From: Cliona cf. orientalis
Lineage: Eukaryota > Porifera > Demospongiae > Clionaida > Clionaidae
Direction of reading: 5' to 3'
NCBI GenBank assembly: GCA_963930775.1
Contig: OZ005689.1
Coordinates: 36,472,694 to 36,536,693 of the forward strand
DNA length: 64,000 nucleotides
Each line of letters starts with the position of its first letter. Within the stretch, counting starts at the first letter, position 1. The notes beneath the pieces are model-generated. The model saw nothing but the letters and a program-made list of their open reading frames with translations. It did no database searches and was not told where the DNA came from. Made by a program: the position numbers and the translations under genes. Below are positions 10,401-20,523 of the stretch, piece after piece.

Positions 10401-10627
10401 TAAAATCTTCATCACCTAATCTTTGTAGTGACCTAGAAATATGGAATCTTCGCAACAACCAACTTGATGATGGCATAGGTTGGTCTGTTCTAGAGCAACA
10501 CTTACCATCACTGTTCCCTTGTTGTCGTGACCTTTGCCTTCCCACTGAGATGATGGAAACAGTGCCGATGCTGAAAGAGAAACTGAATGGGCGTCTTTTG
10601 AGATGGCTGGAGGAGTATATAAGAAAG
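7452..10627 (+). CDS. NACHT-LRR exon of NLR gene 1
   Basis: One uninterrupted exon of about 1,058 codons. The acceptor ends at 7451 and the donor GT is at 10628. Residues below are numbered from the ATG at 7469. A short basic linker is followed by NACHT with Walker A GDAGIGKTT (90-98), Walker B VLIIADGWDEL (164-174) and sensor SVVVTSRP (198-205). A winged-helix/superhelical part follows, including FHFLHLTFQEYLTALHLA near 420, a motif typical of NLRs. Ribonuclease-inhibitor-like leucine-rich repeats run from about 590 to 1050. Two of these are near-identical long units (roughly 735-870 and 870-985). NLRs sense microbial or danger ligands through LRRs, oligomerise through NACHT and signal through the N-terminal domain. 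Phase-compatible Death (710-867) and acidic-tail (11533) exons flank it. The frame has no lesion, so it is probably functional. Confidence 0.92.
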
Positions 10628-10853
10628 GTGAGCTGCTTTGTGTACTTGTAAATTAATGCAAAGGCAAGTGTAGCTCTGCTTGGTGAAATGTGAAAGCTTT
10701 GGTCTGTACAGTAATGATTAAACTCATCGTGGGCATAGGAAGCCGGGGGCAAATTCCACTCTCTCCCCCGTTATTGGAAGAAGAGGGCGGAGCCCCACAC
10801 CCTTAATCTCCATCCAAGTATAATTAAAATACAGACTTTCTAAAGAATCAATA

Positions 10854-11242
10854 CCGTAGAAACTGGTTGTTAAGCGCTGCTCGCTGTTAAGCGCATACTT
10901 TTTATTAAGCGCATAGTTTTGTGCGAGCTTTACCGCTCTTTGTTAGGCGCATATGCCCAGCAAGCCAGCTGAATGACGAGTGATCGGTTATATGAGCCCA
11001 GAAAGAAGGCTAGAAGTAGGCTGGAGAAGAAAACGTTGAGAATTATGCTCTCTGGTCGCTTCTTGGCCACCGTTGTAGGCCTATCTACCCTCGACACGTT
11101 CTTTACGCACGCCCCAACTACCGTGTTTTAGCACTTTTAATTAAGCGCATGCTTCCTGTTAAGCGCATACTTTTTATTAAGCGCATATTTTCTTGCTGCT
11201 GCGTGCTATAAGCGCGTGCGCTTAACAACCCGTATTTTACGG
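10854..11242. mobile_element. 389 bp MITE with TA duplication, GTTAAGCGC family
   Basis: The terminal inverted repeats are CCGTAGAAACTGGTTGTTAAGCGC-like at the left and the reverse complement at the right. TA flanks both ends (10852-10853, 11243-11244). Internal TTAAGCGCATA motifs recur several times. The paralogous 3' flank of NLR gene 2 has a single TA at 63139-63140 with no insertion, so this element arrived after the NLR duplication. Confidence 0.85.
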
Positions 11243-11532
11243 TAATATTTAAATACATATAGGTATGATGTAGCATCCAGATCTATGACTTACTGTTCAT
11301 TCTTTCACAAAAAACATCAACTCTTGGCTGTACTGTGATCGTAGACTTGATTATGCAAAAAATTGGCATTTTTATCAAGAGTGGGTATATTCGGACGTGT
11401 GACCCCCTTCCCCCCCCCCCCCCCCCCCCCCAACCATAACCGTAACCTTAGGTATCTTTCTATGGCTATGCTTGTGGTATTGTGTGCACTGGATGTTGCA
11501 TATTCATTGATATGCATATGTTTCTTATCCAG

Positions 11533-11823
11533 CATTCCAGTGAGTACAGTGAGGACAATGATGACAGTGATAACAATGATGATAGTGAGTACGGTGAGGA
11601 CAGTGATGACAATGATGACAGTGAGGATAGTGAGCATGGTGAGGAAAGTGATGACAGTGAGGACAGTTCAAGTCAACAAGCACAACCGGGGTCTTTATTA
11701 GCAGCTACTTGCAGTCAATCTACTGCCAGTGTAGGAAGCGGTGGTGATGATGTTGCAAATGAGAGCTCAGAATCTGATGATCTTCAACCCCCAGAACCAA
11801 AACGATACAGGAAAGGTACCTGA
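11533..11823 (+). CDS. acidic-repeat C-terminal exon of NLR gene 1
   Basis: The acceptor TTATCCAG ends at 11532. The exon is in phase 0 with the donor at 10627, so the LRR end (…LEEYIRK) continues into about 96 residues of tail. The first 40 residues are Asp/Glu/Ser/Asn repeats built on a 12-residue unit like SEYGEDSDDNDD. The rest is Ser/Gln-rich and ends PEPKRYRKGT before a stop at 11821-11823. A possible donor (GT at 11816) would allow further exons. The paralogue at 63417 keeps the same boundary. Such a polyacidic tail is not a standard NLR module. It may act in charge-based partner binding, but this is inference. Confidence 0.72.
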   Translation, partial: HSSEYSEDNDDSDNNDDSEYGEDSDDNDDSEDSEHGEESDDSEDSSSQQAQPGSLLAATCSQSTASVGSGGDDVANESSESDDLQPPEPKRYRKGT

Positions 11824-12683
11824 TTAAATGTCCACTCAACCTTATGAACAAAAAATAAATTCCTTTTTATGTACCAGTAATAGCTATTTTTATTTTATTG
11901 AAGTGGTTTAGGAGTTCCTTATTTTAGTGTAATTATGTCCCTTTGATGTGGTATATTAAATAGTTGTCCTTGAAATTCCCCTCCATTCTGTACAATTGTT
12001 GTCTACGTATGTAAAAGTAATAATTATTTCTCTGGTATTTTAAGGACTGACTGTCCACGTTTCAATGAGCACTAAACTAGCCTTCCACAGATAGCTATAT
12101 ACGTCATTGGCATTCAGTGTATGTTGTTGTGCCTATGTGTTTCAATTGTACTGCTTACTCAGCAGAAATGGCTATTCACGGCACTTAGTTAATGACAGAG
12201 TTTGGAGAAGCATTGAGTGCATACCCGGCTGGTGTACGAATTGATGATCCTTGCCTATAATACTCTGTGAGTTTAAGCGTATATAGTTGATGTAGCGTAT
12301 GGTACATATTATGGCTAGTGCACTCTTCACAAAAAAGTCTAGACTTATTCAACCACATGCAAGAATACATAATCACAACTAAAGCTAAAATCTGCTGACA
12401 ATGCAGTTGTATAACGTCATGGACCAAGACCCTCTCCCCACCAACGTCATAATGACGTTAATTTTTCCACAAGGACTTTGGACAAGCCCATTGCTATAGC
12501 ACTAATACAGGCTGCAGTGTATAGAGCCTCATTCAGCTGCCTCAGTCTAATGCTCGCCATGGCTTGCAATTATATTAAGTTTATGGCTCAGGTGAGCTCC
12601 AGTCACATAATTGATGTAATGATCTGTTGTGTATCTATTGACATGCTAGCTTCTACATACATGCATCTTATTATTGTACAGTG
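11824..12683. other. non-coding 3' flank of NLR gene 1
   Basis: AT-rich, with no supported exon. A small palindrome (AACGTCATAATGACGTT) lies near 12443. A long pure C run upstream (about 11408-11432) lies in the intron before the tail exon. Confidence 0.4.
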
Positions 12684-12990
12684 AAAATAAATTGGGTGGT
12701 TCATGGTGTGTGGCTTTCATTGAAAACACTTTGTTCAGAAGTTTGGGTCATTTGCTGACCACCTGCATCTTTCATGCCTTGTGATGAACTAGAGACTTGG
12801 TGTCGTGAAGGATAGTGTGTAGGTGTAGCGATAGCTCCCACAGTTCAGCTGACTTATCATTGATCGTAGCCTTTGTGTACATCTATAAGAACTGCTGATT
12901 TAGCTTAGCATGGCCTCTTCTCAAAGCTTGTTTAATACATAGTTGTGTGCAATTACTATGCATTCTTGTGGTTACTGCATTTCATAGCAC
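12684..12990 (+). mobile_element. short interspersed element, copy A
   Basis: About 307 bp beginning AAAATAAATTGGGTGGTTCATGG closely matches the 336 bp insertion in NLR gene 2 (63637-63972). Internal segments (a GAAAACACTTTGTTCAGAAG block and a GCATTCTTGTGGTTACT block) also resemble parts of the larger element at 33220-33772. No clear target duplication is visible at this copy. Confidence 0.65.
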
Positions 12991-13199
12991 TATATACATG
13001 TGTGCCTGTGCTTTTTCAAAGGTTAAGTTTAGCCAAATATTTCTCAAAAATTTTTAGTTTCATGACCATGCTTTCAGTAGGTGCGCTTGAGTCGAAGGCA
13101 AGTATAATACAATTATTATTTAAGCATCTGAAATAGTCTCATATCATGATTATGCAGTGGCCTTAATGCACCAGAGTAATTAATTATTGTCTCATTAAT

Positions 13200-13310
13200 T
13201 ATTTTTACATAAATATTTTATTAACATCTCAAGAATATTGTAATCAATATATAAATATTATTTATTAACATCTTAAGAATGTTGTAATCAATATTGAGTG
13301 AGACAAAAAT
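13200..13310. repeat. two-copy AT-rich direct repeat
   Basis: The unit TTATTAACATCTYAAGAATR, followed by TTGTAATCAATAT, occurs twice about 60 bp apart. It is bracketed by GTCTCATTAAT and a loosely inverted GAGTGAGAC. Confidence 0.5.
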
Positions 13311-13430
13311 GGGGTATGTTTCTATATTATTCTCCACATGTGCAATTATTATCGACACAATAATACATGTAGCAATATCACTATAATCATAACCAGTAAT
13401 ATTAATACAGTTTTTGCTAGACCCACGAGT

Positions 13431-13613
13431 CTAGAGGTTCCTCTGTCCTTTGACCCCCGGCACCACTGCCACTATCACTGGGGAACTGGACCGCTCCAGC
13501 GCTGCTGCTGCCATGTTGAGGGGACTGGTGGTCACCTGATGGAGGGGATAGCTGCTGCTCTTTGCCTCTCCTTCAGTCGACTGACACGATGCCCTCTTCT
13601 TCTCTATGTCAAC
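13431..13613 (-). CDS. candidate terminal exon, unknown protein
   Basis: On the minus strand an acceptor (…TTCAG) is followed by 60 codons (VDIEKKRASCQSTEGEAKSS… to VVPGVKGQRNL) and a stop. The stretch is more GC-rich than its surroundings, with no internal stop. It is Ser/Ala-rich with no recognised domain. No upstream exon was identified on this strand, so it may be a real last exon of an unseen gene or chance. Confidence 0.3.
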   Translation of the reverse strand, partial: VDIEKKRASCQSTEGEAKSSSYPLHQVTTSPLNMAAAALERSSSPVIVAVVPGVKGQRNL

Positions 13614-14025
13614 CTGAACAGAATAAACAGCAACAATGTCATACCACAATATAGCCAGATATATTGGCGGGAATTAAATTTGGTGGTTGAACCCAAAAAT
13701 TAATTGCTATTGCAAGAATATTGGCGGATTTAAGTTTGGTGGTTCAGTATGGTATCACCATATTATGTATATAAGCGAGTAGGAAATTTTAGCAGATTTA
13801 AATTTAACACAGGTGTGGACAAGGCTGTTCGTACGATGTCTGTGTTTACTAGTTTAGGTCAATCTTAGTTGAGGGACATGGATCCGTTAATTTTGGTGGT
13901 TTTGGTATATAATTTGATGGGGAATTAAATCTGGCAGTTTGGCTGTCTATATTATAACCGCCATATGGAGCTTATTTTGTGTTAAAAATAATATTAATGA
14001 GACCTGCATGGAAACGACAATACAT

Positions 14026-14630
14026 ATCATATTTATTCGAATAGAAGCCGCACCCCGAATAGTAGCCACCCTCAAATAGTAGCCACACCTGGAGCTTCGC
14101 CAAAGAAATAGTAGCCACCCTCAAATAGTACCCACACGCATGTGTGAACAAAATTAAGTGGGTGTGGCCACGTTCGCACGCCATGAACGATCGTCAGTTC
14201 GAGGCAAAAGCATGACAGAAGTCCCTGGCTTGATTCTGCTGCTGTTTTTCGATCATAATATTATTATCTAGACTACCGTAGTTAATCGAATACAACACAT
14301 GATCCAATTTAACGCAATAAATTAGCATAATTTTTATAGATTCTCATAACGTTTATATATGGAGCGATTGACGACCTTTACTAGAAAGAGGCGCATTTTT
14401 CAAAATTGAAATTATTTTTTTGGCATGCGTAGTATTAGATTAAGTACGGTATTTCAAAAGTAGTCCTGAAAAACTAGTCTATCACAACAAGATACCACTG
14501 GATCGGTCCAAACGTATCCCTCCAAAATAAATAAAAGCCTTCCTTGAATAAGAGCCGCCCTCAATTAGTAGCTGCACTCCAGCAAGGCTGAAATCAATAG
14601 TAGCCGCAGCTACTATTCGAATAAATACGG
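14026..14630. mobile_element. about 605 bp MITE rich in AATAGTAGCC motifs
   Basis: Outer ends share TATTTATTCGAATAG in inverted orientation. Subterminal direct repeats (AATAGTAGCCACCCTC and variants) occur on the left and their complements on the right. Another MITE (14276-14449) is nested inside. Confidence 0.65.
14276..14449. mobile_element. 174 bp MITE nested in 14026-14630
   Basis: Ends CCGTAGTTAATCGAATACAAC and the imperfect reverse complement …GTAGTATTAGATTAAGTACGG are flanked by TA. The same family recurs at 52038-52186. Confidence 0.75.
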
Positions 14631-15179
14631 TACTTAAATCCTGTACTGATAATAGTAGTAAACACAGTGTCATGCATACCTATCCTCACGCTAGCTATCC
14701 AGATATTGTATATTTCAAGAGGCTTGGTCATATTATTATAGAGATGCTAGCTCAGTACTACTGAGTGACACAGGTCACTAAATTACTATCTACAATATAA
14801 AATCAATTTCTGAAGAATACTGTGGATCTCACAAAGCTATAGGGGAGCCTTGAGTTCAGGATTGGTAATTAAGATATAATTTTCATGGAGAAAACATTCT
14901 TGAAATAAGAAGTTAAACTAGATGCCCAGCACAGCTGCTATACTTCATGCTTGTGTGCATTTGGTCAGTTTGCTGACTTTGCGTTTTTGCAATTCCATAT
15001 AAGGTAACACAAAGGCCTGCAGTCAGCTGTTTCAGTACAGTGGATTTCAGTTGCGTTCGAATTTTCCGTTGCGTATGCGTGCGTGCGTGCGTGCGTGCGT
15101 GCGCCATGCCACGGAGCGTGACCCGACGCCCACGCGTAATTTGTATAGCAAAACCGTGCAGTACGTGCTTGACTAAAGG

Positions 15180-16398
15180 ATGGCTACTGGAGAATTGGAG
15201 TATGTGTCTGATGAGGAAGGAATTGCTACAGAGGGTAGTGATAATCTGACAGATGATATCGCTGCTCTACCACACGATATGACTTCAGAGTGGTATGGGA
15301 ATTGCTACCCTCCTGGCTTAGCTCTCCCAAGCCCCTACTGTGACTCTATTTATCGCACTCAATTTTATGGGTTTCAACCGTTTGGTGAGCGATCTCGGCC
15401 TGGCCCATCTCGACCTCCTGTGGAGGTAGATGTAAGTGAAGTCAGGCTCTAAGTTAGTGTGTATTAAATAGAATAATTACACACGTGTTTATGTACATGT
15501 GACAGGTGGTTGATCTTGGTCACCGAGTTAATGAGTGTAGATCAGGAAATTGGATGCTAATTTGGCTTTTAATTACCTTAAGACTCCTTTAATATTGTGC
15601 TCATTTCATATAGTGTACATCAAGTAATTCAACCAAGGTGACTGTAACTCCGTCCCAATCACCCACTATGACTTACACAGTCAAGCTTATCAACCAAGCA
15701 AAAAAGTCTGAATACACTGTGCTGAAGCTTGTTACTACTCGTTTCAGTTCCGTTGAGGGTTTAAAGCAAAAATTACGCCAGCTAAACCCACATGTAAGGG
15801 AAAACTTTGGATACATTACTCCAGGACATGGACTCAAAGGGAAATTAAATTCAATCACAACTGAACAAGATCTGGTGGAAATGTACTATGTGTTCGAGAG
15901 CAGGCGTAACATCTTATTGTGGTGCTATGTGGGTACTGAGGATCCAAAACAGCGTAAACGACCAGCCACTAGAGTGGCCACTAGTACATCATCAAAGCAC
16001 ACACCAGCTGCTAAGCGCCCTACTTGTGAGTCAACCATTGATGCTGTTCAACAACTCGTGGAGGAACTTAAAGAAAAGCATGGTTCGAAATACACTGTTG
16101 AACGCTTAAATGCGTGGGCCCACATGATTAATATGGGCAAGCACAGCTCAAAGGATGATCCACCCGATCTACCCTTTTTCGGAAAAAAACAAAAGCTGTG
16201 GAGTCAGTATCAGTGACACCATCAACTTCTATTGCTGCTGACAGCCCTAGCAAGCGGGTTGGGGTGCGCACTCAATGCATTGATCAGCTAACAAAGTGGC
16301 ACGATTTGTTGAAAAGCGGTGCGATTTCTCCGAGCCAATATGAAGAATTAAAGAGCACGATCTTAAAGGATATGTCACTGGATCCCAGAAAGGAATAA
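15180..16398 (+). CDS. PB1-like / SHOCT-like accessory protein of the transposon
   Basis: Exon 1 (15180-15431) has an acidic, Pro/Tyr-rich N-terminus of 84 residues. Exon 2 starts at 15614, phase 0, GT-AG. Exon 2 begins with a compact domain (TYTVKLINQAKK … LKQKLRQLNP … GYITPGHG … LVEMYYVF … ILLWCYV) that looks like a PB1/ubiquitin-like fold. A basic linker follows, then a helical block with LNAWAHMINMGKHSSKDDPP and PFF. That frame stops at 16214-16216. The remaining domain, IDQLTKWHDLLKSGAISPSQ plus YEELKSTIL, resembles a SHOCT-type helical hairpin and lies in the -1 frame, joined across a run of seven A (about 16184-16190). So either a -1 ribosomal frameshift on A-AAA-AAA, an indel, or a sequencing error separates the two parts. 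Its place inside the repeats, converging on the transposase, makes it element cargo. Its biochemical role is unknown. Confidence 0.7.
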
Positions 16399-16615
16399 AG
16401 CCATTCAATGGCATGCAAGGTTCAAATTAATTAAAATCTCCAAACAATCAATAATATGTACAAGGTGCAAATTCAAATCTTCAAACAATCAACACATAAG
16501 GATACAAATTCAAATCTCCACAATCGATACTTAGAGTACATGTAAATACATTTGGAATACTGACATTGTGTTTGTGTACATGTATTAATTTGTGTTTTTG
16601 ACTTTCTGTGGTGCA

Positions 16616-17602
16616 TTATAGTACATATCCTGAGTGTGTAATCCATGATTGGCACTGGGTTGCAGTAATTGAATCAAATCCAGCTTGGATAACGTCAGTA
16701 AGGCTGACTCCACACTGCAGTAGGGTATCGTGCTTTTTCAGGTAGCCCTTTATGTAACTGAATGCTTCTTCAGCAGGGTTGAGGTGAGGGCTATATGGTG
16801 GCAGGAAGAATAGAAGTATCCCAGACTGTTGGATTAGATCAACAACTTCGTGGACATGATGCACTGAGCAGTTGTCCATCACTAGAATTGAGTTGGGATT
16901 TTGACCATCATATGGCATCATATTGGGGATGAGACTACCTCGAAGAAAGTCAAAAAATTTCTCACCATTCACAGACCCTGATACTAGATCTACTGCAATG
17001 ATTCCTTCTGCTGATAATGCTGCAATTGCATTCACTCTTTGTCCTCTAGCTAACAACCTGTGCGACACTGGTGTTGTGCCTCGGATAGCATATCCATACT
17101 TCCTTACGTGATCACGTTTATCACTGCCTGTCTCATCCACCCAAACGAATTGATTCCTAGAAAAGACAGAGCACTGGGCCATAAAGGCACCACAAAGTGC
17201 ATTGCATCTTTGTAATGCAACCTGCCTGATACGCTTCCTTGTTATTCCATAGCGTCTCATTATTCTGCATACAGTTGATGGTGAAACTGTTGTGCTTGTG
17301 AGATCAGCTACTCCCTGGCACAGTTCTTCTAGATAGATGCTTGGTTCATTTAAGATGATACCAATTAATATTAACTCACTGTGCTCATCTAAAACTCTCA
17401 AATCTGGTCTCGAATCATGTCTAATAGCTTGTATTTCACCTGTAGATTCAAATTGATGGTAAGTCCGGCATGCTGTACTTGTTGCTATATTCAAATTTTT
17501 GGCTATATCAGCGAAACATAATCCCATAGCCATTCGCTGATAAACAATTCGCCATCTAATATCGGAAGTATACGCCTTCTTTCTGTTTGGCTCGGCAGAC
17601 AT
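16616..17602 (-). CDS. IS630/Tc1-type DD34E transposase, intact
   Basis: 328 residues. The N-terminal helix-turn-helix (residues 10-55, DIRWRIVYQRMAMG … ADIAKNLNIATSTACRTY) and a second DNA-binding unit with a typical IS630 SPSTVCRIMRRYG motif precede the DDE domain. Catalytic residues are Asp in FVWVDETGSDKR, Asp in SILVMDNCSVHH, and Glu in NPAEEAFSYIK, with 34 residues between the last two. The length is normal for the superfamily and there are no lesions. The start lies 145 bp inside the right end. The 3' end converges on the accessory gene with a 217 bp gap. Confidence 0.93.
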   Translation of the reverse strand: MSAEPNRKKAYTSDIRWRIVYQRMAMGLCFADIAKNLNIATSTACRTYHQFESTGEIQAIRHDSRPDLRVLDEHSELILIGIILNEPSIYLEELCQGVADLTSTTVSPSTVCRIMRRYGITRKRIRQVALQRCNALCGAFMAQCSVFSRNQFVWVDETGSDKRDHVRKYGYAIRGTTPVSHRLLARGQRVNAIAALSAEGIIAVDLVSGSVNGEKFFDFLRGSLIPNMMPYDGQNPNSILVMDNCSVHHVHEVVDLIQQSGILLFFLPPYSPHLNPAEEAFSYIKGYLKKHDTLLQCGVSLTDVIQAGFDSITATQCQSWITHSGYVL

Positions 17603-18058
17603 CGGTAGCAGTAGAATACGTACGTTGTTGTTTTTTTTTTCAAATCCACCGCCTCAAAGATTAACGCGCATGCGTACAATGGGTTTTCCGTTCCGTAGTA
17701 CGCCGTGCGCACGCAACGGAAAATTCGAACGCAACTGAAATCCGCTGTACAGCACCACAAAACCTTTGTGTTACCTAATATGGAATTGCAAAAGTGCTAA
17801 GTCAGCAAACATATACTTAGTAAGTGTGCATAGCTGGTACTTAGGTGTGTGCATATGTACATAACTAACTATAGTGACCTTTACAATGCTCAGTAGGTAA
17901 TTACTTTTTAATGTTCATCATTCTAGTAAAGTGATATTCAAATGGCAGTCTCTATAGCCCCAATCAATGTGAATTGAACAAGTCCATAACTTTGGGGGCC
18001 ATGGCCATGCAGTGGCATAATCTTATTATTAAGTACATGTATGCATTAAAATAATGTA

Positions 18059-18240
18059 CCATAGATCTGGAAATTTTCATGTAAAGAAACTTTCGTTTGA
18101 CAAAATTTAATATAATTTTGTGTAAAAAAAATTTCGTAGGAACGACCCCTTACCGTATTAGCATTAATAGTGCATGCTAATTTTCGTAGCCACCATCAAC
18201 TACGAAAATATTTTTACAACGAAAATTTCCAGATTTACGG
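18059..18240. mobile_element. 182 bp MITE with TA duplication
   Basis: Ends CCATAGATCTGGAAATTTTC and its imperfect reverse complement (GAAAATTTCCAGATTTACGG) are flanked by TA (18057-18058, 18241-18242). It is non-coding. Confidence 0.8.
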
Positions 18241-18677
18241 TAGGTTCATTATGGTTGCCTTACCACTAATTCCATCCAGGCTTGATGCAGAATTATAATA
18301 TTATAATATTTAAAGCACTTGATGTTGAGCTGGGAGTCCAGGTAGTGATCAACTGTTGTGGAGATTAGTACTGCATGAGGAAGATTCGACGCCTCAGCTA
18401 AACGTAGGGGGGCGGGGGGGAGGGGGGATCACTGTTGGGGGGGTGGTGGGAAGGTGTTAATTGGAAAGCTGGCGTTGAGAGGAGATACATCACCACGCAG
18501 GCCGCAGGGGGCAACGTCGGTGGATATTCTTCCACCATAATTAGTTCAGTAGACCAGCCGGGGGAACTGGAGGCCGAGGATTGGAGAGCCGTCTAACACA
18601 CTGTAGGTAGGAGAGAAAAGACTAACAATAATAATAATAATAATAATTACATTATAGTACCTACACAGTATAATATA

Positions 18678-18899
18678 CCGTATCCGATCTAATTAACGCA
18701 CCATGAAAAAATAATTACGAGTGCTGGGTAGCACGCCATTAGAGTGTGAAAATTACCCTTTGTGACCATGTGGCGCGCAAAATTTGTACACCAAAATATA
18801 GGGACGCGTGGGTGGGTGCATTTAAATAGAGCGTGAAAATTGTACTTCAGGCCAAGGTGGCGCATCTATTAGAGAGGCGTGTTAATTAGATCGGATCAG
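18678..18899. mobile_element. 222 bp MITE with TA duplication
   Basis: Ends CCGTATCCGATCTAATTAAC and the reverse complement GTTAATTAGATCGGATCAG are flanked by TA (18676-18677, 18900-18901). It is non-coding. Confidence 0.78.
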
Positions 18900-19029
18900 T
18901 ACCTAATAAATTACAAAAAACATCTCATGGAAGTTTATTTCCATACCTTTTTTTTATTTGCTTCGCTATTGGGCTATTCTGAACGCATTCTCAGTAGAAG
19001 CCTTTTCTAGAGTTAGCTTTCAACTGCGA

Positions 19030-19490
19030 TCACATTGCTGGTTCCAGGTCAGCCTACATGATTATATACAGCGGTATGAAGGAGGCTCTGAATCAGTTTA
19101 TGAGTGCTTGCGTCACTAACTTTCGACTGTCCGACTTCTATCCCGGAAAGATCTGTCAAACTACACCGCCGTTTCTCTTCGCGATCATCTCTGTCGATGT
19201 TCTCCTCTCTCTACTGTCAGCACCTCAGCACAGCCTCATGGTGTGCATTCGTGCGCATGATCGATCGTGCTGGTCGATGACGACCCCGTACCAACCACGT
19301 TCCCCGTTGAAGAACGAGAACCATACGCGTCGTGGCATTGCGTGGGCGTATCAGCAATTTCAACTCGCCCGAATAGCTTGCTCTGGATGCTACCAGGCCG
19401 ATTCAACTGTTTGCGTGAGGTTACTAGAAGAGTCTGGGAGCCACTGATCACCAACTCTCGTCCACTGAGCTCCAGAAACAAGTACATAGT
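19030..19490 (+). other. GC-richer patch with overlapping open frames
   Basis: About 460 bp is clearly richer in CG than its neighbours and carries two overlapping plus-strand open frames (19058-19447 and 19267-19548). Neither shows a recognisable domain, and the other frames contain stops. It could be a decayed exon of a gene or an old element. I cannot choose a frame. Confidence 0.25.
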
Positions 19491-19549
19491 AATTTATAAT
19501 TATTTATTATCATCACATGCTTCACCACAGTGTCATACTATATTTTAAG

Positions 19550-20196
19550 CTTTCTACTATGCCATATACTGTGTACAGTAGATAAGTTTTAATAAAGTAT
19601 ACAATATTATTGTGAGGCACCCTCGCCCCTACCTGATGACTAGGTAATTACCTACCCATACGGTTATAGTAGGCATAGTATTATTACAATAAAATTTTTT
19701 GATCATTCCTTACACTTTATTTGCCACACATAGCTAATAAACAAGATACAATTAATTTTAGTCTTTGTTCCGTGAAATCCTATTGTCATAATAACTTGTT
19801 GTATACACAGTCACCAGACCCTCAGATTGGGGGGTGTGGCACACGAGACTAGATCTAATGAAGTATTGAGGGGGCATGGCAAAGAATAATATTATTAGTA
19901 CTGTGGAGTAGCTGGCCAGGGTATGGAGGAATTTCTATTAGTTTTATAGGGTGAAATCGAGATTATTGATTAGTTTTGTAAGGTAAAATGAGCAAATTGA
20001 TTAGTTATTTTCGCACTTTAATTGGTATTTAGGGTAATGAACATAAATTTCTTCCTCCACAGGGGTGTACGCCTATTATCTGGAATAGCCCAATCATGTA
20101 GTGAGAGAATTTCACCCCATGGCACTTGGAGCCATCTACAAAAATATGTGACAGTCCTGGCTGGATACTCACAAGCACAGGTATAAAATTAATATT
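19550..20196. other. non-coding interval
   Basis: AT-rich intergenic sequence. I see no exon, repeat unit or RNA gene in it. Confidence 0.4.
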
Positions 20197-20421
20197 CCGT
20201 ATTTCTTCTAAAAATTCGGCCCTTCTAATAATTCAGCACCCTTTACCGAATGATTGAAAATAGTCTCTAATTTTCAGCAAAGGTCGTCACACGTATAATA
20301 TTATGCTATAAACGGGAATAGAATGCGCACGCAGACAGAATGTTGAATATTAATCTCGAAAAAATCGGCAAAGCTAAAGCAATGTTATTATTTTCATGCC
20401 GAATTGTTAGAAGAAATATGG
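20197..20421. mobile_element. 225 bp MITE
   Basis: Ends CCGTATTTCTTCTAA and TTAGAAGAAATATGG form an inverted repeat. TA is present on the right, and the left flank reads TT. It is non-coding. Confidence 0.6.
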
Positions 20422-20523
20422 TATTGATAATTAATGTATAAGAACCCCATGGCCAGCTATATAATGAAACAAGAGTGGTCTGTCACTTTTGGACCAATTT
20501 TGCTATCACTATCCAGTGGCGGA

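Larger units (their letters stand above)
15038..17747. mobile_element. two-gene IS630/Tc1-type transposon
   Basis: The 37 bp terminal inverted repeats (15038-15074, 17711-17747) begin CAGYGGATTTCAGTTGCG and differ at one base. TA flanks both ends (15036-15037, 17748-17749). The comparison with the empty MITE copy at 55785-55786 fixes the borders exactly. Cargo: a spliced accessory gene on the plus strand (15180-16398) and an intact transposase on the minus strand (16616-17602). GCGT repeats sit just inside both ends. A truncated relative with the same end occurs at 46463. Confidence 0.9.
14968..17810. mobile_element. palindromic MITE split by the 2.7 kb transposon
   Basis: The 70 bp at 14968-15037 and the 63 bp at 17748-17810 are the two halves of a palindromic MITE whose arms read GTTTGCTGACTTTGCRTTTT…CCATATWAGG. 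An unbroken copy lies in reverse orientation at 55724-55851. Removing 15038-17747 and one TA restores that structure. Confidence 0.85.
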
